A stretch of 64,000 nt of DNA from Coriaria nepalensis (lineage: Eukaryota; Streptophyta; Magnoliopsida; Cucurbitales; Coriariaceae), in NCBI GenBank assembly GCA_027186245.1, contig CP114484.1:9744001-9808000 (forward strand), read 5' to 3'. Both the position numbers and the translations under genes were made by a program. The notes under the pieces were generated by a model that searched no databases, had not been told where the DNA came from, and saw nothing but the letters and a program-made list of their open reading frames with translations. Below are positions 1 to 10,223 of this stretch, in pieces (the stretch's first letter is position 1; every line of letters starts with the position of its first letter).

Positions 1-996
1 TGCTCTTCTGACAATTATCAGAAGTCACGAAGTCGAAATCAAAGACAGCATATCTGCAATCGTTTTCGGGCAAAGATGCAGCGAAATCATCATAGCTCTC
101 AGATGGATCGCCGGTTTTTTCAACCACCACCTCCTTTTTCTTCTCATCGACCTTAAATATCAAATAGCGATGAACCTTCTTCCTCTGCAATTCTAGAAAC
201 GTGCTCTTTGTGTCTTCGCCTACTTCAATCCCAGACAGGGTATTTTGCTGTAAAGAGAAAAATTGTATTTTGCTGTAAAGAGAAAAATTATTCAAACACA
301 AGTAATGATATTATAAGCGGACTAAAATCCAATTTGGGACCATAAAATTCACATTTTCCCCACAGAATCTAACAAAGCCCTCACACAGTCGGCCTAAATT
401 ACACTTACTTAAAGGCTTCCAGTTTAAAAAAATTATGCTAATCAGATAAGCTCATAATCTAAACAACAAACTCATTAATTGCTAAAATGCAGAAACATAA
501 TAACGCTTAATCCTTGCTATAAACTTCGATTGCTCACTTAAAACGAAAAAATTCGAACAAGATTTTCTGAACCAGTTGAATGAAACATGCAAGAGGAGAT
601 AAAAAGGAACACAATATCAGACAAAGACATATAAGCCTAGAAAAAATATCAAGTCAATCTTCCTTCTACTGGTTCAACACAGAACCTACAAAAAATATCA
701 AATTTTCTACTTTTCATCTAAATCTATTACTCACATTAAAAATTTAAACATACCAAGGAAAAAAGTTACATTTTTCTTTTCTTCTAGTACAAGACCATAA
801 ACTATCGAACTGCAAAGAGAACTGGTCAAAATTACAGCAGGATTCGAAAAAAAACAACACTAAAATTGAATCTAAAAAGAAGCACAAAAATTTAATCACC
901 CTCTAACTAAATACAGGAAGATGATCCAATAAAAAAAAAAAAAAAGAGGGAAAAAGTGAACAGAGAACATACTCGGGTGAGTGTCTTGAACGACAT
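1..996 (-). CDS. ADF: Actin-depolymerizing factor, ADF6-like (partial, 3' end outside window)
   Basis: Actin-depolymerizing factors bind G- and F-actin and drive filament severing and turnover in the cytoplasm. Exon 1 (996-973) encodes MSFKTLTR and ends at a GTATGT donor. Exon 2 runs from 247 to the window edge with motifs TFLELQRKKVHRY, VVVEKTGDPSESYDDF and DCRYAVFDFDFVTSDNCQKS, all typical of plant ADFs. The short N-terminal extension before the SGI/V motif matches the ADF6 type rather than ADFs whose first exon is only ATG. About 90 of the usual 140-146 residues are present; the remainder lies before position 1. Intron 1 (248-972) is AT-rich and long. The acceptor region is duplicated in tandem (240-264 and 265-289). 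The start codon is 594 bp from that of SLU7 on the other strand, so the promoters are head to head. The family call is secure; the ADF6 subtype is inferred from memory. Confidence 0.93.
240..289. repeat. 25-bp tandem duplication over the ADF intron 1 acceptor
   Basis: Positions 240-264 and 265-289 are identical 25-bp units. On the minus strand each contains a TTTACAG acceptor followed by CAAAATAC, so two identical 3' splice sites lie 25 nt apart. Use of the proximal one (exon start 247) keeps the ADF frame. Use of the distal one (exon start 272) adds 25 nt, shifts the frame and meets a TGA soon after. Confidence 0.9.
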
Positions 997-1589
997 CACA
1001 GAAAGATAAGGGAGGTAGGTAGTAGATTTTCTGAAAGGCGAAGAGGAACTAGAGAGAAGAAGAAGAGGTAGAAGAGAAAGGTAGGAAAATGGTGGATGGT
1101 TTTCAGACGGAAAGGGGAGGAAACATTGGAGAAGACAGAAGAGAGAGGATGAAGAGAGAGGGATGTGATGGGTGTTAATTATTATTTTGCTTGCAGCCAA
1201 AACGAGCAGGGAATATATTCACCCTTTTTTTTAAACTTTTCCTTTTTCGCTTTTTCTGTTTTGACCCGCAATAAGACAAAAAAAGCGAATGGAGTGGAGT
1301 CCACTGGGCTGAGGCCCATCATAGAAGCCCATTAGGCTCAAATTCTCGTTTAAATCGTTAGATTGGGCTCGTTTCGGTGCGAAACTATTAGCAGGCACGC
1401 TTCTCTGTACCGGGTCGGAAAGCGGGAGAGAAAAAGAACCGCCTTACCCACCCCTTCTCTGTACCTGTCTGTATAAACATCCAACTCGTCTGATCTGAAA
1501 CAAATCAACTTTCTCTCTCTGTTTTCCATTCGATTACAGATTGGTTTGATATACCGCAGAGCTTTGGTTTAGGATCAACAAGTCCAGAC
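997..1589. promoter_or_regulatory. Head-to-head ADF/SLU7 promoter region
   Basis: This 593-bp interval separates the divergent start codons of ADF (-) and SLU7 (+). The ADF side is rich in GA on + (CT-rich 5' leader on -, about 1030-1160). The SLU7 side has a CT-rich leader near 1508-1520. I see no convincing TATA box for either gene, which fits constitutive housekeeping promoters, but transcription starts cannot be placed from sequence alone. Confidence 0.6.
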
Positions 1590-4500
1590 ATGGCGACTGC
1601 TTCAGGTGTGTTAGAAGTAACCTCTCCTTTTTTTTTTCCCCTCGACTTTTGTTTGATTTCTCTGTTCGGGTCCCACTTCCAAACTCATCTTCTTGCCCTT
1701 CATTATCTAACTTTGAAATCTTCCAGTTCATTAGCTAAATTTCGGATTTATTATATCTAATTGATTGATTTCTACCCTAAGGTTAAACTCTTTTGCATTG
1801 TCAATTAGGGTTTTTGTTTCTGAACAGGTGAAATTTTCTTGTTTCTGAACAGGTGAAGTTGTCCTCTAAGTTGTTGTTTATAAGAATTTTCTGGTTGTGG
1901 AAATAGGACTTGAACCGGCGCATTGGAATGTTAAAAAATAACCATGTAGTTTTTGGGTCAATTTTTTAGCTCTCTATTGCATGAACTATGAGAAGCTATC
2001 ACTAAATAATGAAAGTAAAAACAAAGGAACTAGAGAAAAAGTGCTAATATACCACATAACAAGTTCGAAGATCCGGGCTTGTTTATTGTCACATCTGTAT
2101 ATGCTATTCTTGATGTTTGTTTTTGTATTTATATTTGATTTGCTCCTTGCAGTGGCATTTAAGTCGAGGGAAGACCATAGAAAGCAGATTGAGTTGGAAG
2201 AAGCACGTAAGGCTGGGCTTGCACCTGCAGAGGTTGATGAGGATGGAAAAGAGATCAATCCTCACATCCCACAGTATATGTCTTCTGCTCCTTGGTATCT
2301 TAATGCTGAGAGACCAGTAAGCTCTTTTTTCTTTATACTTTCTATCAGTTTATTTTTCTATGCTCTCTGTTTATTCACCTTAAGTGAGCATTCATTCATT
2401 CTGGTTCTCACAAATTTTGTGTATCGGCTATCAGAGTTTGAAGCATCAACGGAAGTGGAAATCAGACCCAAATTACACGAAGTCATGGTATGACAGAGGT
2501 GCTAAAGTCTTCCAGGCTGAGAAATACAGGAAAGGTGCTTGTGAAAAGTGAGTAACCCCTTGCTCTTTATGTTTACATGTAGAAAATATTGACCTGATAC
2601 TTATTTTACTTATCTAAATTATCATATTGTGTTGGAAACTCATGGAGTCAACTTGTATAATCTCTGCAGTTGTGGAGCTATGACTCATGATGCAAAGTCA
2701 TGCATGGAAAGACCACGTAAGGTGGGAGCAAAGTGGACAAGCACACATATTGCACCCGATGAAAAAATAGAGACCTTTGAGCTCGACTATGATGGAAAAC
2801 GTGATCGATGGAATGGTTATGATGCATCTACTTATGCTCGTGTCATCGAGAGGTATGAAGCCAGAGATGAAGCTCGGAGAAAGTACCTAAAGGAACAGCA
2901 ACTTCAGAAACTGAATAATAATCAAGATGGTGAAGAGGAGAACGATGAAGATGATGCTGAAGATGACTTAAGGGTGGATGAAGCCAAGGTTGACGAGAGC
3001 AAACAAATGGATTTTGCAAAGGTTGAAAAGCGTGTTAGGACAACTGGTGGTGGAAGCACTGGAACTGTTAGGTGAGTTCTCTTTTCATCTTTCAATCTTA
3101 TTTTCTTTTGTAACTGTAGGTGTCACTTTCATTACTTTTTGAAGCCTGAACCTGTATGAATATTCTGTGCTTTGCTTGTGGTGAAGTTATCGGGGAGCAA
3201 CTATTTTCTACTGGTGTGTGATATTAGAGATGCATGTGCTTAAACATATATATATATATATGTATATATTTTAGGAATTTGCGTATTCGGGAGGACACAG
3301 CAAAATATCTCTTAAATCTTGATGTTAATTCCTCACATTATGATCCCAAGACTCGTTCTATGCGTGAAGATCCTCTTCCTGATGCAGATCCAAATGAGAA
3401 GTTCTATGAAGTAAGTTTTTTAGAAAATTGGTCTCTTTTCAGTGCATTTTTTGCATTATTTTTTAGTTTTAAAATTGCCTCGTTGCACTCATATATTCTA
3501 TTTTGTATAGGGGGACAATCAATATAGAAACAGTGGTCAAGCTATGGAGTTCAAGCAGCTTAATATCCATGCATGGGAAGCTTTTGAGAAGGGACAGGAT
3601 ATTCATATGCAAGCAGCTCCATCCCAAGCTGAGTTGCTTTATAAGAATTATAAAGTCATCAAGGAAAAGTTGAAGTCTCAGACGAAGGACACCATTATGG
3701 AAAAATATGGGAATGCAGCTACTGAAGAAGAACTTCCAATGGAGCTTCTACTTGGACAAAGTGAAAGACAAGTCGAATATGACCGTGCTGGCAGGATCAT
3801 AAAGGGGCAGGTATGATTTGCATTAACAATTTATTTTCTCATTTATCTTGGTCATTGATGTGAATCAACTATTGGACCTACTACTAGATATTGTGTATGC
3901 GTTTGGAGAGTGATTGTTGCATTGTTGATTTATTTTTTAACTTGAAGTTGGAGTGGAATTTTTTTATGGTTTTTATAACATTTAGAATTTTAAGCTTGCG
4001 ATTGGTGGTCCCTCTAATTATTATTTTCAGGAGACGGCGGTTCCCAGGAGTAAGTATGAAGAAGATGTTTACATTAACAACCACACAAGTGTCTGGGGTT
4101 CATGGTGGAAAGATCATCAATGGGGCTACAAGTGCTGTAAACAAACAATTCGGAATAGTTACTGTACGGGTGCTGCTGGAATTGAGGCTGCTGAAGCTTC
4201 AATAGATCTTATGAAGGCTAACATTGCTCGTAAGGAAGCCAATGAAGGTTGGTATCCTTACCTGTTTTTGCATAAATGTTTACTGATATTTCTTTTCTTT
4301 ATTGACGCTTCCTATTAATCCCTTGATGCATTACGAACCTATTAATCCCTTATCACATTATGAACAGACATGTCTGCACGAGCAGAAGATAAAAGGCTTG
4401 CTACTTGGGGAACTGAAGTCCCAGATGATTTGGTTTTGGATGAGAAATTACTTGCTGAGTCTCTTAAAAAGGTGTGTTGATTCCATCCTCATACATATTA

Positions 4501-5018
4501 TTCCTGTAATATAAATATCTCTCCCTTTTCTTGCAATACTTTTCCCCACCTAGTTTGCATTCCTCATCAGCCTCCTATCTTATGAAGGCCACTATGCATG
4601 AATCTTCAAAACATGTCAATCTGATACAATATTAAAATGGAAAAGTAAAGACTTTTATACTCATGATTTCCACCAGTAAGATTTTGAGCCAACTACATAT
4701 GACTTGGGAGGTGGATAGTTGTAGTTCCGTACTTCAGTTTTATCTTCGTGCTGTAATACTGATATGTGCTTTGCAGGAGGATCAAAAGAAGAGGGAAGAG
4801 AGAGACGAGAGAAAGCGTAAATACAATGTCAAATGGAATGATGAGGTATCACTTTCTTACCCGTCCCTTGAATAGTTTGAACGCTGGAAATCTGTGTTTT
4901 GATTATTGAAGTTTTCTTTCCGCCGTCTTAACAATTGCAGGTGACTGTTGAGGATATGGAGGCATACAGGATGAAGAAGATCCATCATGATGATCCAATG
5001 AAGGACTTCCTTAACTAG
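1590..5018 (+). CDS. SLU7: Pre-mRNA-splicing factor SLU7
   Basis: SLU7 acts in the second step of splicing, helping 3' splice-site choice in the nucleus. Ten exons join in frame to 532 codons: 1590-1605, 2153-2316, 2435-2547, 2670-3071, 3275-3410, 3511-3810, 4031-4247, 4368-4471, 4777-4845 and 4941-5018. A CCHC zinc knuckle (C96, C99, H104, C109) lies in [16 protein letters not shown], followed by the conserved KVGAKWTS and [16 protein letters not shown] blocks. An acidic stretch follows in exon 4. The distal half carries the family motifs [17 protein letters not shown] and [15 protein letters not shown], and the end is DPMKDFLN. The first exon holds only five codons plus one base, and its start is fixed by [13 protein letters not shown]. 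The length is close to that of the Arabidopsis protein (about 535). Introns are ordinary GT-AG. No defects were seen. The 3' flank carries AT-rich polyadenylation-like sequence to about 5250. Confidence 0.96.
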
Positions 5019-5369
5019 GCTTTAGTTATAACATGGAAACCTCGATGTAGCAACCCCGTATCTTCTGTGTATTACAACCTTTACAATCATCTTTTGAATA
5101 TCATGAGATTCCAGTTTAAATGAAAACTTTGTTGTTCTTTTTTATGATTTCTATGTGTAAATAACAAAGTCCTTACTGAATGCTGGTTGATGAACCAGTG
5201 TTGTAATGCTGTTTCTGGCCTTTATTAAGATGTATGTTGATATTTATGTCTCTACTTTGATTACTATAAAAAAGATATATACTCATAATCGTTTAGTAAT
5301 AATTCATTTATTATTTACAAACCAAACAAACTAATATCATGATACAATTATACAATCATAAGAAAACTA

Positions 5370-5972
5370 CTAGAAATTACGTGCAAATGTCTCCTGAGCC
5401 GCCATCTCCGTCCAGAACCTTGCAATGAACTCCTCAGCTCTTTGATCAATCCCCCTCATCTGAGGCGACTCTAAAGCCAAAGACTCCCATATATCATCAG
5501 CAGCAGCTTCCGTTCCACAACTAGTTGCCCTTTGGCCTTGTTCTAATCCGCTCTCATCATTGCTTGTGCTAGGCTCTCCGATCTCAGGCTGCTCAATCTG
5601 CATAGTACCCTTCTTTTTTCTCAGCGGGGTCCGGCTTTGCTGCACTAGTAGCTCAGACATTGCATGATGCTTGAATAGCTTATCGACATATACAGGTGTA
5701 TGGGTTTTCCTCTTGAATAAGTAATGGCGTTTGCTATACCGGAAACGGAGATTCCTCTTGAAAAGCTGTATTCTGCGTTGAAGCCTCAGCTCAGGGAGCT
5801 TAGAGAAACGAAGAACAACATTATTGCCCGTCTTACGTTGCGGAGGCCTTGACTGCTTTTTGATGGTCCTGGACGTGTGAATCTTGTGCAGTTTGGTTTG
5901 TAGTTTTGAGGAGAAGCTTTTCCATGCCTTTTTAGGTGGTGGAAGAAGTTTCAAACTCAGGCCGCAAGACAT
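5370..5972 (-). CDS. DUF761-type small basic protein
   Basis: This intronless gene encodes 200 residues. The N-terminal two-thirds is very basic (many K/R, with RKTGNNVVLRFSKLPELRLQRR and a second block ending KRHYLFKRKTH), suggesting nucleic-acid or nuclear association. The middle is acidic and Ser-rich. The C-terminus has IDQRAEEFIARFWTEMAAQE, which resembles the short DUF761 motif (D-x-x-AEEFI-x-x-F) at the end of many plant cotton-fibre-expressed-like proteins. No transmembrane segment or signal peptide is evident. The family has no firmly assigned biochemical role that I know of. The gene is convergent with SLU7, whose stop lies 350 bp away. The start is the first ATG, and the next upstream in-frame sequence shows no family similarity. 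The ORF is clearly coding by composition; the function is unknown. Confidence 0.8.
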   Translation of the reverse strand: MSCGLSLKLLPPPKKAWKSFSSKLQTKLHKIHTSRTIKKQSRPPQRKTGNNVVLRFSKLPELRLQRRIQLFKRNLRFRYSKRHYLFKRKTHTPVYVDKLFKHHAMSELLVQQSRTPLRKKKGTMQIEQPEIGEPSTSNDESGLEQGQRATSCGTEAAADDIWESLALESPQMRGIDQRAEEFIARFWTEMAAQETFARNF

Positions 5973-6239
5973 GATAAGAGGAGAAAGATGTTGAAATCAA
6001 AATGTTATGGTTTGCAGGGATGGATCCTGGATGAGGGTTTTTATTGTATTATGTGAGAAAGTTGGAAGATTATGTAGAGAGTGTAATTGAGATAGCTTTC
6101 CTTTTCTTTATTGCAAATGGCATGAGATTCATATTCTTCTACAAAGTGGCTTACTTCTTACGCTGGACCGTTTCAAGACTTATGTGTTTTTGCGATAATT
6201 ACGGCAAAAAGAGTGAATTTCTAATATTAAAGTAATTTA

Positions 6240-6862
6240 TATATTTTTAATTTTCTTATTCATACATCTTGCAAATAATTAACAACTATTTACAATTTTA
6301 TGCAACAAGTACACCATGCTTATATTCAAATATTGGGTATCGATTGGAATTATAAGTTGAAGATAACTCTGAAAGTATTCTTCTTATTTTGTTCAATAAA
6401 AAAAGAGAAATAAAAACTAGTAAAAAGAAGAGCTTTAATTCAACTATGCATTAAATATTATTCCTTTCTCTCTTTCGCTCCCTGCCCTCAAATCTGAAGT
6501 AACTCAGAAGCACAAAGACAAATGGTGGGTTCATAAAAATACCATTCTTTCTTTCCTTCCAGAATAGAAATACCACTCTTCAATCAGCCACCACGTCTAC
6601 ACCAATTCCAAACACAAAGTTCACAAGACAAACCCGGCCTAATTACTATCGTGATGTGTCAAGAGTTAAGCATACAGCAGATCATGCAACCCTTTCATGC
6701 ATGGCTGCGTGCAAAAAAACAACCACCCCTCATTGCCACTCGGCTAATTCAATCTCAACTCCTCGCCCTACAAAACGGGCCCTAACTCTCAACCCAACTC
6801 ATCATCACTCAAGTTTGTAAATCGCATCTTCTTCTCCTGAGTCCCTTCCTTCCTTAACCAGC
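6240..6862 (+). promoter_or_regulatory. Promoter region of the first 11S gene, with RY elements
   Basis: Upstream of the first 11S gene, CATGCA occurs at 6683-6688 and CATGCATG at 6696-6703. RY repeats of this kind are bound by B3 factors (ABI3, FUS3, LEC2) in seed storage promoters. The interval 6240-6640 is AT-rich with no ORF of interest. A clear TATA box was not found. Confidence 0.65.
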
Positions 6863-8669
6863 ATGGCTTCTAAGCTTGCTTTAGCTATTTGCCTCTCTTT
6901 CCTTGTAGTGTGCGGGTCGGCCCAAGGCATCCGCCGGCGATATGGTGAATCATCCAGGTGGCGGTTGAGGGATCGAGCCGAGCAATGCCGGCTTGATAGG
7001 ATCCAGGCTACCCAGCCGAATCGCCGGATCGTATCCGAAGCTGGTGTGACTGAGGTTTGGGAGGACGATGCTGATTTCCTCTGCTCTGGCTTGTTTACTC
7101 TAAGGCATATCTTGCAGCCCAACTCACTCGGTTTGCCCAATTACAATCCTGCCCCCGCTCTTGTTTACGTTGAACAAGGTCAGTGATCACCAAGAATTAA
7201 TATTACTGTGCTAAAACAGGATATATAGTATTTATTACGTATTGACTTAAATTTGCATCTTTAATTATATGGCACAGGTGAAGGGTTTGTAGGAGTAAAC
7301 TACCCAGGCTGTCCTGAGACATTCGATTCAGAGAGGTCCGGCCAATCTTCTAGAAGGAGCTACATGGAGAGCAGCAGATGGTGGGACCCCCGCAGAGGAT
7401 CTGACAGGAGATCATCAGATCAGGACCAGCACCAGAAGGTCCACAGGATTCGCCGTGGAGACATTGTGGCCATTCCGTCTGGTGCAGTTGCCTGGTCCCA
7501 CAATGATGGTAATGAAGAGCTTGTTTTGGTTGCTGTCTATGACCTCAACAACATGGCTAACCAGCTCGACAGTAACAACTTCAGGGTAATTAACATCTAT
7601 CTTATGTTCAAACAAATGTTAAATGTGATGCATCACTTTCAAGAATCTATATATATGATCTGTGTATTGATTTTACTATAGGCATTCCTTTTGGCTGGTG
7701 GGCAAGCAAGTGACGTGCAACGCGGCCAGAGGAGAAGCGAGCGTAGGGAGTACAGGAGCGACGAGGGAAGATCATTCGAAGAGGTCCAAAACGTTTTCCG
7801 AGGATTCGACCTGGAGCTATTGTCTGAAGCACTCAACGTCCCTAACGAGATCGCAAGCAAATTGCAACACGCGACTAGCCGTGGAGTCATCGTAAGCTGC
7901 CGGGAACAAATGAGGTTCTTGACCCCAGAAGAAGACGAAGGAGATGAATACTACGGCCAGAGCCGCAGATGGGATGAAGGAGACGATTACTACGGCCAGA
8001 GCCGCAGATGGCGAAGAAACGGATTGGAGGAGGAGGGAAACGGATTGGAGGAGACCGTGTGCACTACTAGAATTAGACACAACATGAACACAAGAAGAGA
8101 GTCCGACATTTACCAAAGGCATGCCGGAAGAGTTCACATTGTCAACGACTTCAAGCTTCCCATCCTTCGATTGTTGAACATGGGCGCTGAAAAAGGAAAT
8201 CTCTTCCCGGTAACACGTCATTTTTTTTCGACTCATTAATGATCTAAATTTTTGAAACAACTGATAACGACGTGCATGTGCATTGCAGAATGCACTCTAC
8301 AGCCCACACTGGTCAATGAGCGACCACAGAGTCCTCTACGTGCTCCGAGGTGAAGCTCATGTGCAGATCTCAGACAACAATGGCCGAACAGTTTTAGATG
8401 AAACAGTGAGGGAAGGACAAAGGTTTTTGATCCCACAATTCTATGCAATCCTAGCCAGGGCCGGGAACCAAGGGTTCGAATGGATTTCATTCAGGACTAA
8501 CTCACAGACAATGAACAACCCCCTGGTTGGTTACACTTCCGTCCTCCGGGCCATGCCACAAGAAGTGCTCGAAAATGCATACCGAATGTCGCCACGACAA
8601 GTACAACAAATCGAGCAGAACAGGGACAGGCAGACTTTCCTACTGCCTCCAAGCAGGTTCTCCACATGA
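6863..8669 (+). CDS. 11S globulin (legumin), divergent, 4 exons
   Basis: 11S globulins are hexameric seed storage proteins of protein storage vacuoles. Exons 6863-7178, 7278-7585, 7682-8209 and 8289-8669 join to 510 codons with the three introns usual for legumins. A hydrophobic signal peptide covers about residues 1-20. Two cupin domains follow. The disulfide cysteines expected for the family are present: AEQC and YPGC within the acidic chain, FLC and the NGLEETVC cysteine between chains. The acidic/basic cleavage site NG-LEETVC is at N328, and a second NG-LEEE lies just before it at N321. The variable region before it holds two near-identical copies of a 13-residue block (DEGDEYYGQSRRW, then DEGDDYYGQSRRW). 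It is clearly divergent from the other two 11S genes here and lacks their Gln-rich N-terminus. The start is fixed by the signal peptide. AATAAA-like signals follow at 8737 and 8911. Confidence 0.95.
7937..8062 (+). repeat. In-frame duplications in the 11S variable region
   Basis: A block of about 39 bp encoding DEG-D-(E/D)-YYGQSRRW is repeated in tandem. It is followed by a shorter duplication of GAAACGGATTGGAGGAG, which makes the cleavage-site motif NGLEE appear twice. Both duplications keep the frame. Confidence 0.85.
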
Positions 8670-10007
8670 ATGAGGGAGCGTGTTTCTAGTTTGGTTGTAT
8701 TTCAGTAGTACTACGGCGGTTTAAACTAGTAGGTAATAAATACATGACTGCCACACTAGGGGGCCATGGCTGTTAATGCAATAATCCTTCTTGTAGTTTA
8801 GAGGGACATGTTTTCATTTTCAGCTTGAGGAGACTTTAGCTAGGTAGCTTTAATATGACTGTTTTCTTATGTATAAGAGATCAAAAGCCTCTCGTTGCGT
8901 TTAGCTAGTGAATAAAATGTGGGTCTTTTTCATTTTTCTGGTGTTCAAAATCTTAATCATGCAACCAAGCCAACCACCATTGATTAATGGTTAGAAATGG
9001 AGACGCATCAATAATATTTTTACAATGATCCTTATATACGTAACACTTACATAACATATATTGACTCATAGACATAATTTTTATTGGTTTTTTATTGGCG
9101 GACAAAAAAGATTTGCCCTAATAAACGTTGCAATTGGTTTGTCGGTGAAACTGAAAATTACTTTTTACTGCATTTGACTTGTGAATTGAATTGAAATACA
9201 TGAATTGATTAAGCATCGTAAAATTGCAAAGATAAGTTTTTTAGTTTTAACTTCTAAATATTCTTTGGGAGTATTTCCTTTTACTTGAGAGTTTCAAAAA
9301 GTTATGGGTCGATTCTTATATCAGGAGCCGATCCAAATAAATTCGTCCAAATTGGTTTGAGGCCAATAAGAGCACTAGATAATGAGTTATGGTAATAAAT
9401 TTAATTAAATATTAAATTGTTCAGAAAAATTTAAAATATTATCGTTTAAGATATACGTAGAAGGTACTTTGAGAGATTTAAAAAGGTACTTTTATAATTT
9501 TAATATAATTAATGATCCATAATTTATCACTAATATCATCATAAAAGTAAAACTTATACTCCTTCCAATTTATATACAAATTAAGGGGAACTAGACTCTT
9601 GAATTAATATGAAAGATTAGATGTATCTAAATTGATATAGTGCATATATATACGTTTCCATTTATCACATTTGATATAATCTAGAATAGTAGTTCTATGC
9701 TGTGGGAAGAACTCGTAGGCTGTACCCGATTATTTAATAAGGGAGTTCCATTTTTCCAATTCTCAATTTTCGTGCTTTGAATAAAAGCAATAAAATTTCA
9801 CATTCTTTCTATAAGTTTTTTTTATATTTTCCGGCTGAATTTCTATAAGATTGATGAATACCTCCAAAATAAGAACTCGTAACAGTAAGGTATCTATGAA
9901 ATTGTAGTCCAAGTGAGTACTGCATACATGCATGCATGGAGTGATCAGTCCATCGATCAAAGAGCAACCCACAAATACAAACGAAGTATTGTTTCACCAT
10001 CAAGGAG
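8670..10007. other. Intergenic, AT-rich
   Basis: The 3' UTR of the first 11S gene ends in the first 300 bp. The remainder is AT-rich with no coding sequence I can support. A CATGCATGCATG string at 9927-9938 is RY-like but lies just outside the duplicated arm containing the next gene. Confidence 0.6.
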
Positions 10008-10049
10008 GCCACCTGCTGAAACAAGCATGATGAGGTGTAAGGAAGGAGG

Positions 10050-10223
10050 ATTTTACATGCATGCAAAGGGAAGAATGGCTAAAGATTCCTTACCACACTA
10101 TATCATCATCTCCTACGTGTCCTTAGCTCACCACCCTCTAACTCCTTTAAATTGCCGCCTCTCCCATTCCCACTCGCCGCATCCATCTCACTACCATAAG
10201 CAGGCGTTCTTTCTCTTAACAAA
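10050..10223 (+). promoter_or_regulatory. Proximal promoter of 11S copy A
   Basis: CATGCATGCA (RY) lies at 10056-10065 and an ACGT-core, ABRE-like TACGTGTC at 10114-10121. TTTAAATT near 10147 is a possible TATA variant. RY plus ACGT elements are the usual seed-maturation combination. The same elements are present in copy B. Confidence 0.65.

Noticed and set aside
907..1200. 97-codon frame on - with Ser/Leu-rich sequence
   Set aside because: It covers the ADF leader and exon 1; the true start is the internal ATG at 996, followed by a GT donor after eight codons.
1981..2493. 170-codon open frame on + in the SLU7 gene
   Set aside because: It begins in intron 1 and reads through exon 2, intron 2 and part of exon 3; only the exon parts belong to SLU7.
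7639..8260. Several minus-strand frames opposite the first 11S gene
   Set aside because: They are shadows of the GC-richer coding strand and lack any motif.
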